Origin: an uncultured Ruminococcus sp.
GTDB taxonomy: Bacteria > Bacillota > Clostridia > Oscillospirales > Acutalibacteraceae
DNA: 18,162 bases
Assembly: GCA_902773245.1 (NCBI GenBank)
Contig: CACYDY010000145.1
Location: 1 to 18,162, forward strand
Direction: 5' to 3'
Positions 1 through 6,677 of the stretch are shown piece after piece. The first letter of the stretch is position 1. Each line of letters begins with the position of its first letter. Below the pieces are notes generated by a model. That model ran no database searches and had not been told where the DNA came from. It saw only the letters and a list, made by a program, of their open reading frames with translations. A program made the position numbers and the translations under genes.

Positions 1-545
1 AACAAATCAAGAAAGCTTTCGTTTGACATATAAACCTCGCCCCGAACCTCAAGGTATTCAACAGGTTTTGACAATCTGAGCGGCAGCTTTTTTATAGTTT
101 TTAAATTGTCTGTAATATCCTCGCCTATTCTTCCGTCACCACGAGTAGACCCTCTTACGAATATTCCATTGCGGTACTCCGCAGAAACCGACAAACCGTC
201 AAATTTCGGCTCGACAACATAACTCGGACAACTAACGACATCTCTTACTTTTCTGTCAAAATCACGAAGTTCTTCAAATGAAAAAGAATCGTGCAAGCTT
301 TCCATTGGAACTGTGTGTTCTACAGGGGAGAACTTCTCTGCCCTTTCTCCGCCGACTGTCTGAGTAGGCGAATCTTCTTTAACAAGGCTCGGAAATTCCT
401 GCTCAATATTCTCCAGTTCCCTTAACAGTTTGTCGTATTCAAAGTCACTTATTTCAGGTTCGTCATTGTTATAATATCTGTTATTATGATACCTGATCTC
501 TTTGGAGAGTTCCTCTGCCCTTGCTTTAGCTTTTTCAAAATCCAT
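1..545 (-). CDS. ligA: NAD-dependent DNA ligase LigA, N-terminal part (runs off window edge)
   Basis: LigA seals nicks in duplex DNA using NAD+ and joins Okazaki fragments in replication and repair. About 181 N-terminal codons are visible. The NMN-binding Ia region is recognisable (YYNNDEPEISDFEYDKL, about residues 24-40), followed by SPTQTVGG (59-66). The adenylation motif KxDG is seen as EPKFDG, with the nucleotide-accepting lysine at about residue 114. The segments STRGDGRIGED and LEVRGEVYMS also match the family. The family is usually about 650-670 residues, so the rest of the adenylation domain and the OB, zinc, HhH and BRCT domains lie beyond position 1. The start is the ATG at 545, with GGTGA about 5 nt upstream. 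The HD-domain gene ends 17 bp upstream, so the two are probably co-transcribed. Identification is by family motifs and is secure; no break is seen in the visible part. Confidence 0.95.
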   Translation of the reverse strand, partial: MDFEKAKARAEELSKEIRYHNNRYYNNDEPEISDFEYDKLLRELENIEQEFPSLVKEDSPTQTVGGERAEKFSPVEHTVPMESLHDSFSFEELRDFDRKVRDVVSCPSYVVEPKFDGLSVSAEYRNGIFVRGSTRGDGRIGEDITDNLKTIKKLPLRLSKPVEYLEVRGEVYMSNESFLDL

Positions 546-562
546 TATTATCACCGATTTTA

Positions 563-1141
563 TTATTTCTTATTTACAACGGAAGTATTCTTTTCTCTGA
601 GATATGTCGACTCAAGATCTGCAAGGTGCAGCTTCACTGCCAACGGATACTTCTCATAAGCTTGACTGATAGAATAACTGTTGGGACCGTCAAAACCGCC
701 CATATGCCACCTGATAGCCATTGCTTCGGCGGGCTTTAATCTCATAAAACGCTCAATTAAAAACACCGATTTTTCGCCATGACCGTACGGAAATTTATCT
801 TCGATAGCATAATACGGAACCTGCTCCCATTTTCCTGTTTCATCATTTTTTACATTTCTCGTGGACGTTTTGTAAAACTCTGCTTTACAAAGATCATGGA
901 GCAAAGCACAGATCGTAAAACTCTCAAGGCTGTCTTTTCCTTCTTCAAAATGCTTTTCAACCATAGTATCAAAAACACTCAGACTGTGCATAACCAATCC
1001 CTCCGGACAGGCACAATGATATTTGGTGCTTGCCGGTGCAGTGAAAAAATCCGTTTTGAGCATCCACTCCAAAAGCTCCTTGGAACCCTGACGCTTAACA
1101 TTTTCTTCAAAAAGTGACAAAAACTCTTCCTTGTAACCCAT
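563..1141 (-). CDS. HD-domain phosphohydrolase of unknown substrate
   Basis: This 192-residue protein has a metal-dependent HD phosphohydrolase core. The likely metal-binding residues are H52 (LVMHS), H82-D83 (LLHDLCK), H121 (YGHGEKS), H146 (IRWHM) and D175 (HLADLEST), in the usual order for the family. There is no signal peptide or membrane segment, so it should be cytoplasmic. HD proteins of this size act on nucleotides, cyclic nucleotides or RNA ends; the substrate cannot be read from the sequence. The arrangement loosely resembles the HD part of YhaM-type 3'-5' exoribonucleases, but no OB domain is present. The ATG at 1141 has a strong AGGAGG at 1152-1157, 9-10 nt upstream. A hairpin separates it from ispH-S1, so it may be a new unit with ligA or be reached by read-through. 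Domain confidence is high; the role is unknown. Confidence 0.85.
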   Translation of the reverse strand: MGYKEEFLSLFEENVKRQGSKELLEWMLKTDFFTAPASTKYHCACPEGLVMHSLSVFDTMVEKHFEEGKDSLESFTICALLHDLCKAEFYKTSTRNVKNDETGKWEQVPYYAIEDKFPYGHGEKSVFLIERFMRLKPAEAMAIRWHMGGFDGPNSYSISQAYEKYPLAVKLHLADLESTYLREKNTSVVNKK

Positions 1142-1179
1142 AATCCAAAAGCCTCCTATCTCTTATAATAATAGTATTA

Positions 1180-1203
1180 GAAGGCACCCTTTCGGATGCC
1201 TTC
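1180..1203 (-). terminator. Hairpin between ispH-S1 and the HD-domain gene
   Basis: On the minus strand a 10-bp stem (GAAGGCATCC / GGGTGCCTTC, with one G-T pair) closes a GAAA tetraloop. It starts 19 nt after the ispH-S1 stop codon. The following bases are AT-rich (TAATACTATTATTAT) but do not form a clean T run. It could be a partial terminator, or an mRNA 3'-end stabiliser that lowers expression of the HD gene and ligA relative to the genes before it. The structure is read directly; the termination role is inferred. Confidence 0.6.
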
Positions 1204-1222
1204 CGCTATGAAAAGTTATCAA

Positions 1223-3196
1223 TTATTCAGCAGTTTCCTCAACCGGCTCTTCAACAGCAGGCTCTTCATCATTAAGCAAAGCCTTGATGGAGAGAGAAAC
1301 TCTCTTCTTCTCGTCGTTGATCTCCGTGATCTTAGCCTTAACTACCTGACCAACCTGAAGTTCATCCTGCGGTTTCTCAATTCTGCGGTTAGCGATCTGA
1401 GAAATATGGATAAGACCCTTAACGCCAGGAATAATAACAGCAAATGCACCAAATGTGCTCATACCGTCAATAGTTACGTCAACAACATCACCAACGTTGT
1501 AATTGCTGATGAACTTGTTCCAAGGATTGTCCTCTTCTTTTCTGTAACCGAGAGAAATGTTGCCCTTCTCGGTGTCGATTCCCTTAACGAAAACCTCTAC
1601 TGTATCGCCAACATTAACAACCTCGGAAGGATGCTTGATTCTTGACCATGAAAGCTCTGAAATATGAACCATTCCGTCAACACCGCCGATGTCTACAAAT
1701 GCGCCGTAGCTTGTGAGCGACTTAACAGTACCTGTATACTTCTTGCCAACCTCAACTGTGCTCCAGAATGCCTCTTTTGCAGCCTTAGCCTTTTCCTTGA
1801 GTACAGAACGAATAGAACCAACGGCTCTTCTTCTCTGTCTGTTGATCTCCAAAAGACGGAACTCAACCTCAGTCTTAACCAACTCCTCCAAAGAATCGTT
1901 TCTTGAAGCTGTTGCCTGAGAAGCAGGAACGAAAACTCTGATATTGTTGCAAACAACAATAACTCCGCCCTTTACAACCTCTGTTACAGTTCCCTTGAGG
2001 ATCTCCTCGTCTTCAAGAGCCTTCTCAAAAACATCCCAGCCCTTGGTAGCGTCTACACGCTTCTTGGAAAGCATGATCATACCCTCTTGGTCGTTTGTAC
2101 GCATAATGAGAAGCTCAAGCTCATCGCCAACCTTTACAACATCCTCAGGCTTAACTGTGGGATCGTTGGAAAGCTCGTTTGCAGGAATATATCCTGTCTG
2201 CTTTCTGTCAAGGTCTACATAAACGGCATTAGGCTCAATACTTACAACTGTACCGTGGACCTTATCGTTTGTATTTAAATTTTTGAGAGATTCTTCCAAC
2301 ATCTCCTCAAAGTTCTGCTCTGCTGTATTTTCAACTACTTCACCGGATTTAACACTCATTCTATCCAGTACCTCCTTAATTATACTTGTCGGTGTTGATG
2401 CACCGGCAGTAATGCCTATTTTATCGTCCCCCCGGAAAGAAATGTGCTCAAGCTCGGCAGCAGTTTCTATCAAAAAGGTTCTGTCACACGATTTTTTGCA
2501 AATGTTATAAAGCTTGTTCGTGTTTGAACTATGATGTCCACCTATCACAATCATCGCATCGGATACTTTTGCCAACTCATATGCATCAATTTGTCTTTTT
2601 GAGGTCGCATTACATATTGTATCAAAAAATTTTGCTTTTGTATATAGTTTTTTGAATATTTCCAAACATTTTTTCCATTCTTTTACGTCAAAAGTGGTTT
2701 GAGATACTACACAAACACTGCAGTCTTTTAAAAAGGGATATTTTTCAGTCAAAAGAATGAGTTCCTGTTCGTTTTGAAAAGTATAAGCGGTTGAGCTGCA
2801 GTGTCCTATAATTCCCTGTATTTCCGGATGCTGCCTGTCGCCTGCGATCAATATTACATCGCCTCCATCGGATTGCTTTGAAACTATCCTGTGGATTTTT
2901 GCAACAAAAGGACACGTTGCGTCAACATATTTTATATTTTCTTTTTGAAAAAAACTATACACATCACGGCCAACACCGTGGGATCGTATTACGAGAGTTC
3001 TGTCATGCTCCGCCATAGAAGGCTCGTCAACAACAGTAACACCTCTTCCGGCAAGCTCATCCACAACCTGCCTGTTATGTATTATCGGGCCGAGTGTGCT
3101 GACGGCAACACCGTCGGAAACAAGACTATTCACCAAATCAACGGCTCGATTAACACCGAAACAAAAGCCTGCACTTTCTGCAATTGTTATTTCCAT
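1223..3196 (-). CDS. ispH: Fused IspH (HMBPP reductase) and four-domain ribosomal S1-like protein
   Basis: The N-terminal half (residues 1-281) is 4-hydroxy-3-methylbut-2-enyl diphosphate reductase. This is the last step of the MEP pathway, making IPP and DMAPP with a [4Fe-4S] cluster. The cluster cysteines are C12 (GFCFGV), C95 (DATCPF) and C195 (ICNATSKRQ). H40, H73, H123 and E125 (HPEIQG) are the usual substrate-binding and proton-donor residues. The C-terminal half carries four S1 RNA-binding repeats at about residues 310-380, 388-460, 475-548 and 562-635. The third and fourth are the most canonical (YGAFVDIGGVDGMVHISEL, GLIHISQI) and the second is degenerate. An acidic tail follows. This fusion is known in clostridia, where one chain serves isoprenoid synthesis and S1-like mRNA or ribosome binding. 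The reading frame is continuous across the junction. The ATG at 3196 lies 6 bp after the plsC stop, with a weak AAGAG-type ribosome binding site. A hairpin follows the gene. Confidence 0.96.
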   Translation of the reverse strand: MEITIAESAGFCFGVNRAVDLVNSLVSDGVAVSTLGPIIHNRQVVDELAGRGVTVVDEPSMAEHDRTLVIRSHGVGRDVYSFFQKENIKYVDATCPFVAKIHRIVSKQSDGGDVILIAGDRQHPEIQGIIGHCSSTAYTFQNEQELILLTEKYPFLKDCSVCVVSQTTFDVKEWKKCLEIFKKLYTKAKFFDTICNATSKRQIDAYELAKVSDAMIVIGGHHSSNTNKLYNICKKSCDRTFLIETAAELEHISFRGDDKIGITAGASTPTSIIKEVLDRMSVKSGEVVENTAEQNFEEMLEESLKNLNTNDKVHGTVVSIEPNAVYVDLDRKQTGYIPANELSNDPTVKPEDVVKVGDELELLIMRTNDQEGMIMLSKKRVDATKGWDVFEKALEDEEILKGTVTEVVKGGVIVVCNNIRVFVPASQATASRNDSLEELVKTEVEFRLLEINRQRRRAVGSIRSVLKEKAKAAKEAFWSTVEVGKKYTGTVKSLTSYGAFVDIGGVDGMVHISELSWSRIKHPSEVVNVGDTVEVFVKGIDTEKGNISLGYRKEEDNPWNKFISNYNVGDVVDVTIDGMSTFGAFAVIIPGVKGLIHISQIANRRIEKPQDELQVGQVVKAKITEINDEKKRVSLSIKALLNDEEPAVEEPVEETAE

Positions 3197-3202
3197 CAGA
3201 AA

Positions 3203-3835
3203 TCAACTCTTACTATTAAATTCTTCTTCCTGCTTTTCACGAAGCTCTGCAATCTTCTGCATGACAACAGCAGCCGCTGCGTGATATTCCTTCATTGTGC
3301 CTTCCTTTAGTCCCAGTTCCTCGCAGCTCAGCGGCTGACCGTAAGCGATCTTGGTTTTCTGAAAAGGTTTTATGAACCCCGATTTGCCGGTAATGCAGCA
3401 CGGAACTATAGGTTTTTTGGTCGCAAAAGCAATAAGAAGCGCGCCTGAATGAGGTCTTCCGAGTTTACCTGTTTTTGATCGAGTCCCTTCGATAAAAATA
3501 CCGATACACTTTTCATTATTCAGAAGCTCCTCGGCAGTTGAGATGGCTTTTCCGCCGTCGTTTCCCCTGTTTACAGGAAATGCGCCGCACAAGGATATTA
3601 TCTTTCCGAAAAGCTTATTTTTAAACAACTCTTTTTTCGCCATGAAATGAAGCATTCTGTTTTGCGTAACATTAAGGAACACAGGATCAAGATTCGAAAG
3701 ATGATTGCTGCAAACTATCACACCTTTGTCATCAGGAAGCGAATTACCGTTTTTTACTTCGTATGGATAAACCAATTTTAAAAAGGGAACGCACAACCCC
3801 CCGATAAGGTGATAGATGACGGTATTATTTCTCAT
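3203..3835 (-). CDS. plsC: 1-acyl-sn-glycerol-3-phosphate acyltransferase (PlsC family)
   Basis: PlsC transfers an acyl chain to position 2 of lysophosphatidic acid to give phosphatidic acid, at the inner face of the membrane. The 210-residue protein has the HX4D catalytic motif (NHLSNLD, H45 and D50). It also has the substrate-binding EGTRS motif at 116-120 followed by GKLG, and the later IVPCCI block. A hydrophobic stretch at about residues 6-22 could anchor it. The length is normal for the family. The start ATG overlaps the cmk stop by 4 bp (ATGA), which implies translational coupling, and ispH-S1 follows after 6 bp. The order cmk-plsC-ispH-S1 is common in clostridia. Its product feeds CdsA, encoded later in the window. 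The acyl donor (acyl-ACP or acyl-CoA) cannot be told from sequence. Confidence 0.93.
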   Translation of the reverse strand: MRNNTVIYHLIGGLCVPFLKLVYPYEVKNGNSLPDDKGVIVCSNHLSNLDPVFLNVTQNRMLHFMAKKELFKNKLFGKIISLCGAFPVNRGNDGGKAISTAEELLNNEKCIGIFIEGTRSKTGKLGRPHSGALLIAFATKKPIVPCCITGKSGFIKPFQKTKIAYGQPLSCEELGLKEGTMKEYHAAAAVVMQKIAELREKQEEEFNSKS

Positions 3836-4494
3836 AACTTTGCCTCAATCATTTCGGTTATTTTTAAAACGGAATCTTCAAAAGAGATCTCCGACGTGTC
3901 AACAATCACCGAGTCACCCGCAGGCTTTAAAGGGGCGATCTCTCTGTGAGAATCTTGATAATCTCTTTTAATTATATCCTCTAATATAACATTATACTCC
4001 TTTTTTTCACCTTTTTCAAGTAGTTGTTTAAATCTTCTTTCAGCTCTTTTTTCCGGAGAAGCCGTCAAAAAAATCTTCAGATCAGCATTTGGAAGCACAA
4101 CAGTTCCTATATCTCTGCCGTCCATAATGACGTTATTTTTTTCTGCAAGTTCTCTTTGAAGATCAAGCAAAAAGTCACGTATAATGCCAATTTTTGATAT
4201 ATTCGAAGCTCCCATGGAAACCTCTTCCGAACGGATTTTATCGGTAACATTTTCCCCGTTGACAAGAACTGCCTGAAGACCGTTAATATACTGAATTTCG
4301 ATTTTCGTCGTTTTTAACAATTTTTCCAACAAAATTTCGTCATTTGTATTTATTCCATTTTTTAAGGCATTATACGCCAACGCTCTGTACAGCGCCCCGG
4401 TATCAACATGGATAAAACCCAGCTTATCAGCTGCACATTTACAAACAGAGCTTTTTCCGGCGCCCGAAGGACCGTCTATTGCAACAGAAAACAT
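3832..4494 (-). CDS. cmk: (d)CMP kinase
   Basis: Cytidylate kinase phosphorylates CMP and dCMP with ATP, recycling CMP released by phospholipid and RNA turnover. The 220-residue protein has an N-terminal P-loop GPSGAGKS (8-15), the nucleotide-binding DTGALYR (31-37) and DGRDIGT (125-131). The CMP-binding and lid region includes RRFKQL and RDYQDSHREIAPL. This is a full-length, standard bacterial enzyme. The ATG at 4494 has GGAGTG at 4504-4509, 9 nt upstream. The flavoprotein gene ends 27 bp upstream, and plsC starts inside the cmk stop codon. The pairing with phospholipid genes makes sense because CMP is a by-product of reactions that use CDP-diacylglycerol. No oddities were seen. Confidence 0.96.
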   Translation of the reverse strand: MFSVAIDGPSGAGKSSVCKCAADKLGFIHVDTGALYRALAYNALKNGINTNDEILLEKLLKTTKIEIQYINGLQAVLVNGENVTDKIRSEEVSMGASNISKIGIIRDFLLDLQRELAEKNNVIMDGRDIGTVVLPNADLKIFLTASPEKRAERRFKQLLEKGEKKEYNVILEDIIKRDYQDSHREIAPLKPAGDSVIVDTSEISFEDSVLKITEMIEAKL

Positions 4495-4521
4495 TTAACA
4501 TTTCACTCCATACTTAAAACT

Positions 4522-5748
4522 CTAAATCGAACTGCCTGCAAGAAATCCTGTCGAAAACGCAATTTGAAGATTAAATCCTCCCGTATATGCGTCAACATCT
4601 ATGACTTCTCCTGCAAAATAAAGACCGTCTGCCAATTTTGATTTCATAGTTTTGGGGTCGATTTCTTTCACTGTTACACCACCCGATGTAACTATCGCCT
4701 CTGCGATGGGACGAAACTCTTTAAAAGTCAAGGTAAGCCCCTTGATTACTGCGAGCAGGCTTCTGCGTTCGTTTTTTGTAATCTCATTACATTTTTTATG
4801 AGGTTCGATTCCGGACAGCATAACTGCCGCCGGGATCAATTTCTTGGGCAGCAAATCGCCCAAGGAATTGATGATATCTTTGTTTATATACTTCTCAAAA
4901 TCCTTTTGGATTCGTTTGTCAAGCATTTCCTCCGACAGAGCCGGTTTCAAATCTATAATAAACTTATAGTCTTTAGATTTTTTAATACTCATATGTGAGC
5001 TTGCACTGAGAACCATCGGACCGGACAAACCGTAGTGTGTGAATAACATCTCTCCAAACTCCGAGAAAACCTCTTTGTTCTTGTTGTTAAGCACCTTTAG
5101 TCTGACGTTTTTCAGTGATAATCCCTGCAGATCGGCACACCACTTTTCATTCACAACGACGGGTACAAGAGAAGGTGTCGGTTCGATGATAGTATGCCCG
5201 GCTTGCTTTGCAAGTATGTAACCATAACCATCGGAGCCTGTCTGAGGATATGAACACCCTCCGCAGGCTATTATCACACAATCGGATCTATACTCGTTTG
5301 AAGCTGTTTTTACACCTGTTACACGGTTATCGTCAATAAGCAATTCAATAACATCATCGTTTATAAGTCTTATATTGTTTTTTCGGATCTGACGAAAAAG
5401 CGCGTCAATAATATCCACAGATTTATCGGATCGGGGGAAAACTCTGTTTCCTCTTTCCGTTTTTAAAGGCACACCGTTTTCCTCAAAAAAAGTCATTGTA
5501 TCAACGGGCGCAAACGCCGAAAATGCACTGTACAAAAAGCGGCTGTTTGTGGGTACGGAAGCAATCAAAGTATCTCTGTCACAGTTGTTTGTAACATTAC
5601 ATCTGCCCTTTCCTGTGATCAGTATTTTTCTTCCGATCTTAGGGTTTCTGTCAAAAAGAGTAACAGCTGCGCCCCTTTTTGCCGCTGTGATCGCCGCCAT
5701 ACAGCCTGCTGCGCCTGCTCCGATCACTATAACGCTTTTATTGTTCAT
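4522..5748 (-). CDS. BaiN/HI0933-family FAD-dependent oxidoreductase
   Basis: This is a flavoprotein of the HI0933/YhiN/BaiN type, about 408 residues. The FAD-binding Rossmann motif is GAGAAG at residues 10-15, and the family signature GRKILITGKGRCNVTN is at 39-54. The C-terminal FAD-closing region has TSGGVTVKEIDPKTM and FAGEVIDVDAYTGGFN. The physiological substrate is unknown for most members. Some gut clostridial relatives have been implicated in bile-acid reduction, but nothing here shows that, and this copy sits among housekeeping genes. An in-frame ATG also exists at 5805. I prefer the ATG at 5748 because it puts the Rossmann fold at the N-terminus and follows an AGCAGGA ribosome binding site. 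The gene overlaps the rpiR end by 11 bp, suggesting coupled translation, and precedes cmk by 27 bp. Confidence 0.9.
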   Translation of the reverse strand: MNNKSVIVIGAGAAGCMAAITAAKRGAAVTLFDRNPKIGRKILITGKGRCNVTNNCDRDTLIASVPTNSRFLYSAFSAFAPVDTMTFFEENGVPLKTERGNRVFPRSDKSVDIIDALFRQIRKNNIRLINDDVIELLIDDNRVTGVKTASNEYRSDCVIIACGGCSYPQTGSDGYGYILAKQAGHTIIEPTPSLVPVVVNEKWCADLQGLSLKNVRLKVLNNKNKEVFSEFGEMLFTHYGLSGPMVLSASSHMSIKKSKDYKFIIDLKPALSEEMLDKRIQKDFEKYINKDIINSLGDLLPKKLIPAAVMLSGIEPHKKCNEITKNERRSLLAVIKGLTLTFKEFRPIAEAIVTSGGVTVKEIDPKTMKSKLADGLYFAGEVIDVDAYTGGFNLQIAFSTGFLAGSSI

Positions 5749-6616
5749 CAGTCCTGCTCTCCCCGTTTTTGATGTAGAGGTCGTATCTGTCCCATATACT
5801 CTCAAGTTTTTTGAACGTCTGCGTCACCTCGTCACGCTTTCTCTCGACAGTAGCGACTATCAAAGCATTGATAAGGCTCATTGGCGCAACAATGGAATCC
5901 ACGACCGACGCCATATCGCTTTTTGCGATCAAAACACAGTCAGCTATTTTTGTTGCGGGCGCTGTCATACTGTCTGTGATCGCAATGACGTGTGCGCCTT
6001 GCTGAGAGGCGAACTGCATCGCTTCCATTGTTGAAGAAGAATATCGAGGAAAACTAATGCCGATCATAACGTCACGGGTGTCTATTCGGAAAAGCTGCTC
6101 ATACATCTGTGTTTTGCTCGTGGTTTCGATCAGCTTAACGTTTCCGAAGATCAATTCAAAATAATAACCGAGAAAACGAGCCAAAGCAAATGAACTTTTT
6201 ACGGCAAAAATGTAAATTCGTCTTGCATTCACGATCGAGTCCACTGCCCGTTCAAAAGATTCGTTATTATTTTCTTCCATTGTTTTCTTGATAAGCTTTA
6301 TATCCTGATTCAAAACACTTGACAAAACGTTCTCATAATCAATTCTGTCGGAAGCAACATCTATTCTTTGAACAGACGTAAGCTTATCTCTGATCATCTC
6401 CTGCATGGCTTTTTGAAGCTCGGGGTATCCTTCATAACCTATTTCGGTAGCAAATCTTACTACCGTAGATTCGCTGACTCCTACATTTTCCCCAAGCTTT
6501 GACGCTGTCATATAGGCAGCCTTGTCATAATGATTTGTAATAAAGTCCGCAATAAGGCGCTGCCGCTTTGAAAGACCGTTCAGCGCTTTATTTATCTTGT
6601 CTAATAAATTCTCCAC
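5738..6616 (-). CDS. RpiR-family transcriptional regulator (HTH + SIS)
   Basis: This is a two-domain regulator of about 292 residues. The N-terminal RpiR-type helix-turn-helix (about 1-75) shows LSKRQRLIADFI and the recognition region KLGENVGVSESTVVRFATEI. The C-terminal SIS domain (about 115-260) normally senses a phosphosugar and contains FAVKSSFALARFLGYYFEL and ISFPRYSSSTMEAM. The ligand cannot be inferred because no sugar-metabolism gene is adjacent. An ATG at 6664 is in frame, but I prefer the GTG at 6616. It has AGAGG 7 nt upstream (6624-6628) and gives the usual N-terminus, whereas the ATG lies inside a perfect inverted repeat with no ribosome binding site. The 3' end overlaps the flavoprotein gene by 11 bp. 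Autoregulation through the upstream repeat is plausible but unproven. Confidence 0.9.
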   Translation of the reverse strand: MENLLDKINKALNGLSKRQRLIADFITNHYDKAAYMTASKLGENVGVSESTVVRFATEIGYEGYPELQKAMQEMIRDKLTSVQRIDVASDRIDYENVLSSVLNQDIKLIKKTMEENNNESFERAVDSIVNARRIYIFAVKSSFALARFLGYYFELIFGNVKLIETTSKTQMYEQLFRIDTRDVMIGISFPRYSSSTMEAMQFASQQGAHVIAITDSMTAPATKIADCVLIAKSDMASVVDSIVAPMSLINALIVATVERKRDEVTQTFKKLESIWDRYDLYIKNGESRTDEQ

Positions 6617-6638
6617 AATACAACCTCTATACAACAAC

Positions 6639-6667
6639 CAAGTGAATATCTTTATGATATTCACTTG
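6639..6667. promoter_or_regulatory. 12-bp perfect inverted repeat upstream of the rpiR-family gene
   Basis: Two perfect 12-base arms, CAAGTGAATATC and GATATTCACTTG, flank a 5-base spacer (TTTAT on the plus strand). The repeat lies 22 bp upstream of the preferred GTG start of the RpiR-family gene and 10 bp past the AI-2E stop codon. The sequence after the repeat on the minus strand (GTTGTTGTAT) is only moderately T-rich and the stem is AT-rich. It could therefore be an operator for the regulator itself, or a weak terminator for the AI-2E gene. The repeat is read directly; the role is inferred. Confidence 0.6.
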
Positions 6668-6677
6668 ATATTATTAA

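Noticed and set aside
779..2510. Many plus-strand open frames opposite the HD, IspH-S1 and other genes
   Set aside because: They are antisense to strongly supported minus-strand genes, have no recognisable motifs, and lack convincing ribosome binding sites.
5749..5805. Upstream ATG (5805) adding 19 residues to the flavoprotein
   Set aside because: The extra residues overlap the rpiR coding region and precede the Rossmann motif without family similarity; the ATG at 5748 has a nearby ribosome binding site.
6617..6664. Upstream ATG (6664) adding 16 residues to the RpiR-family regulator
   Set aside because: It lies within the perfect inverted repeat, lacks a ribosome binding site, and gives an unusual hydrophobic leader; GTG at 6616 with AGAGG fits better.
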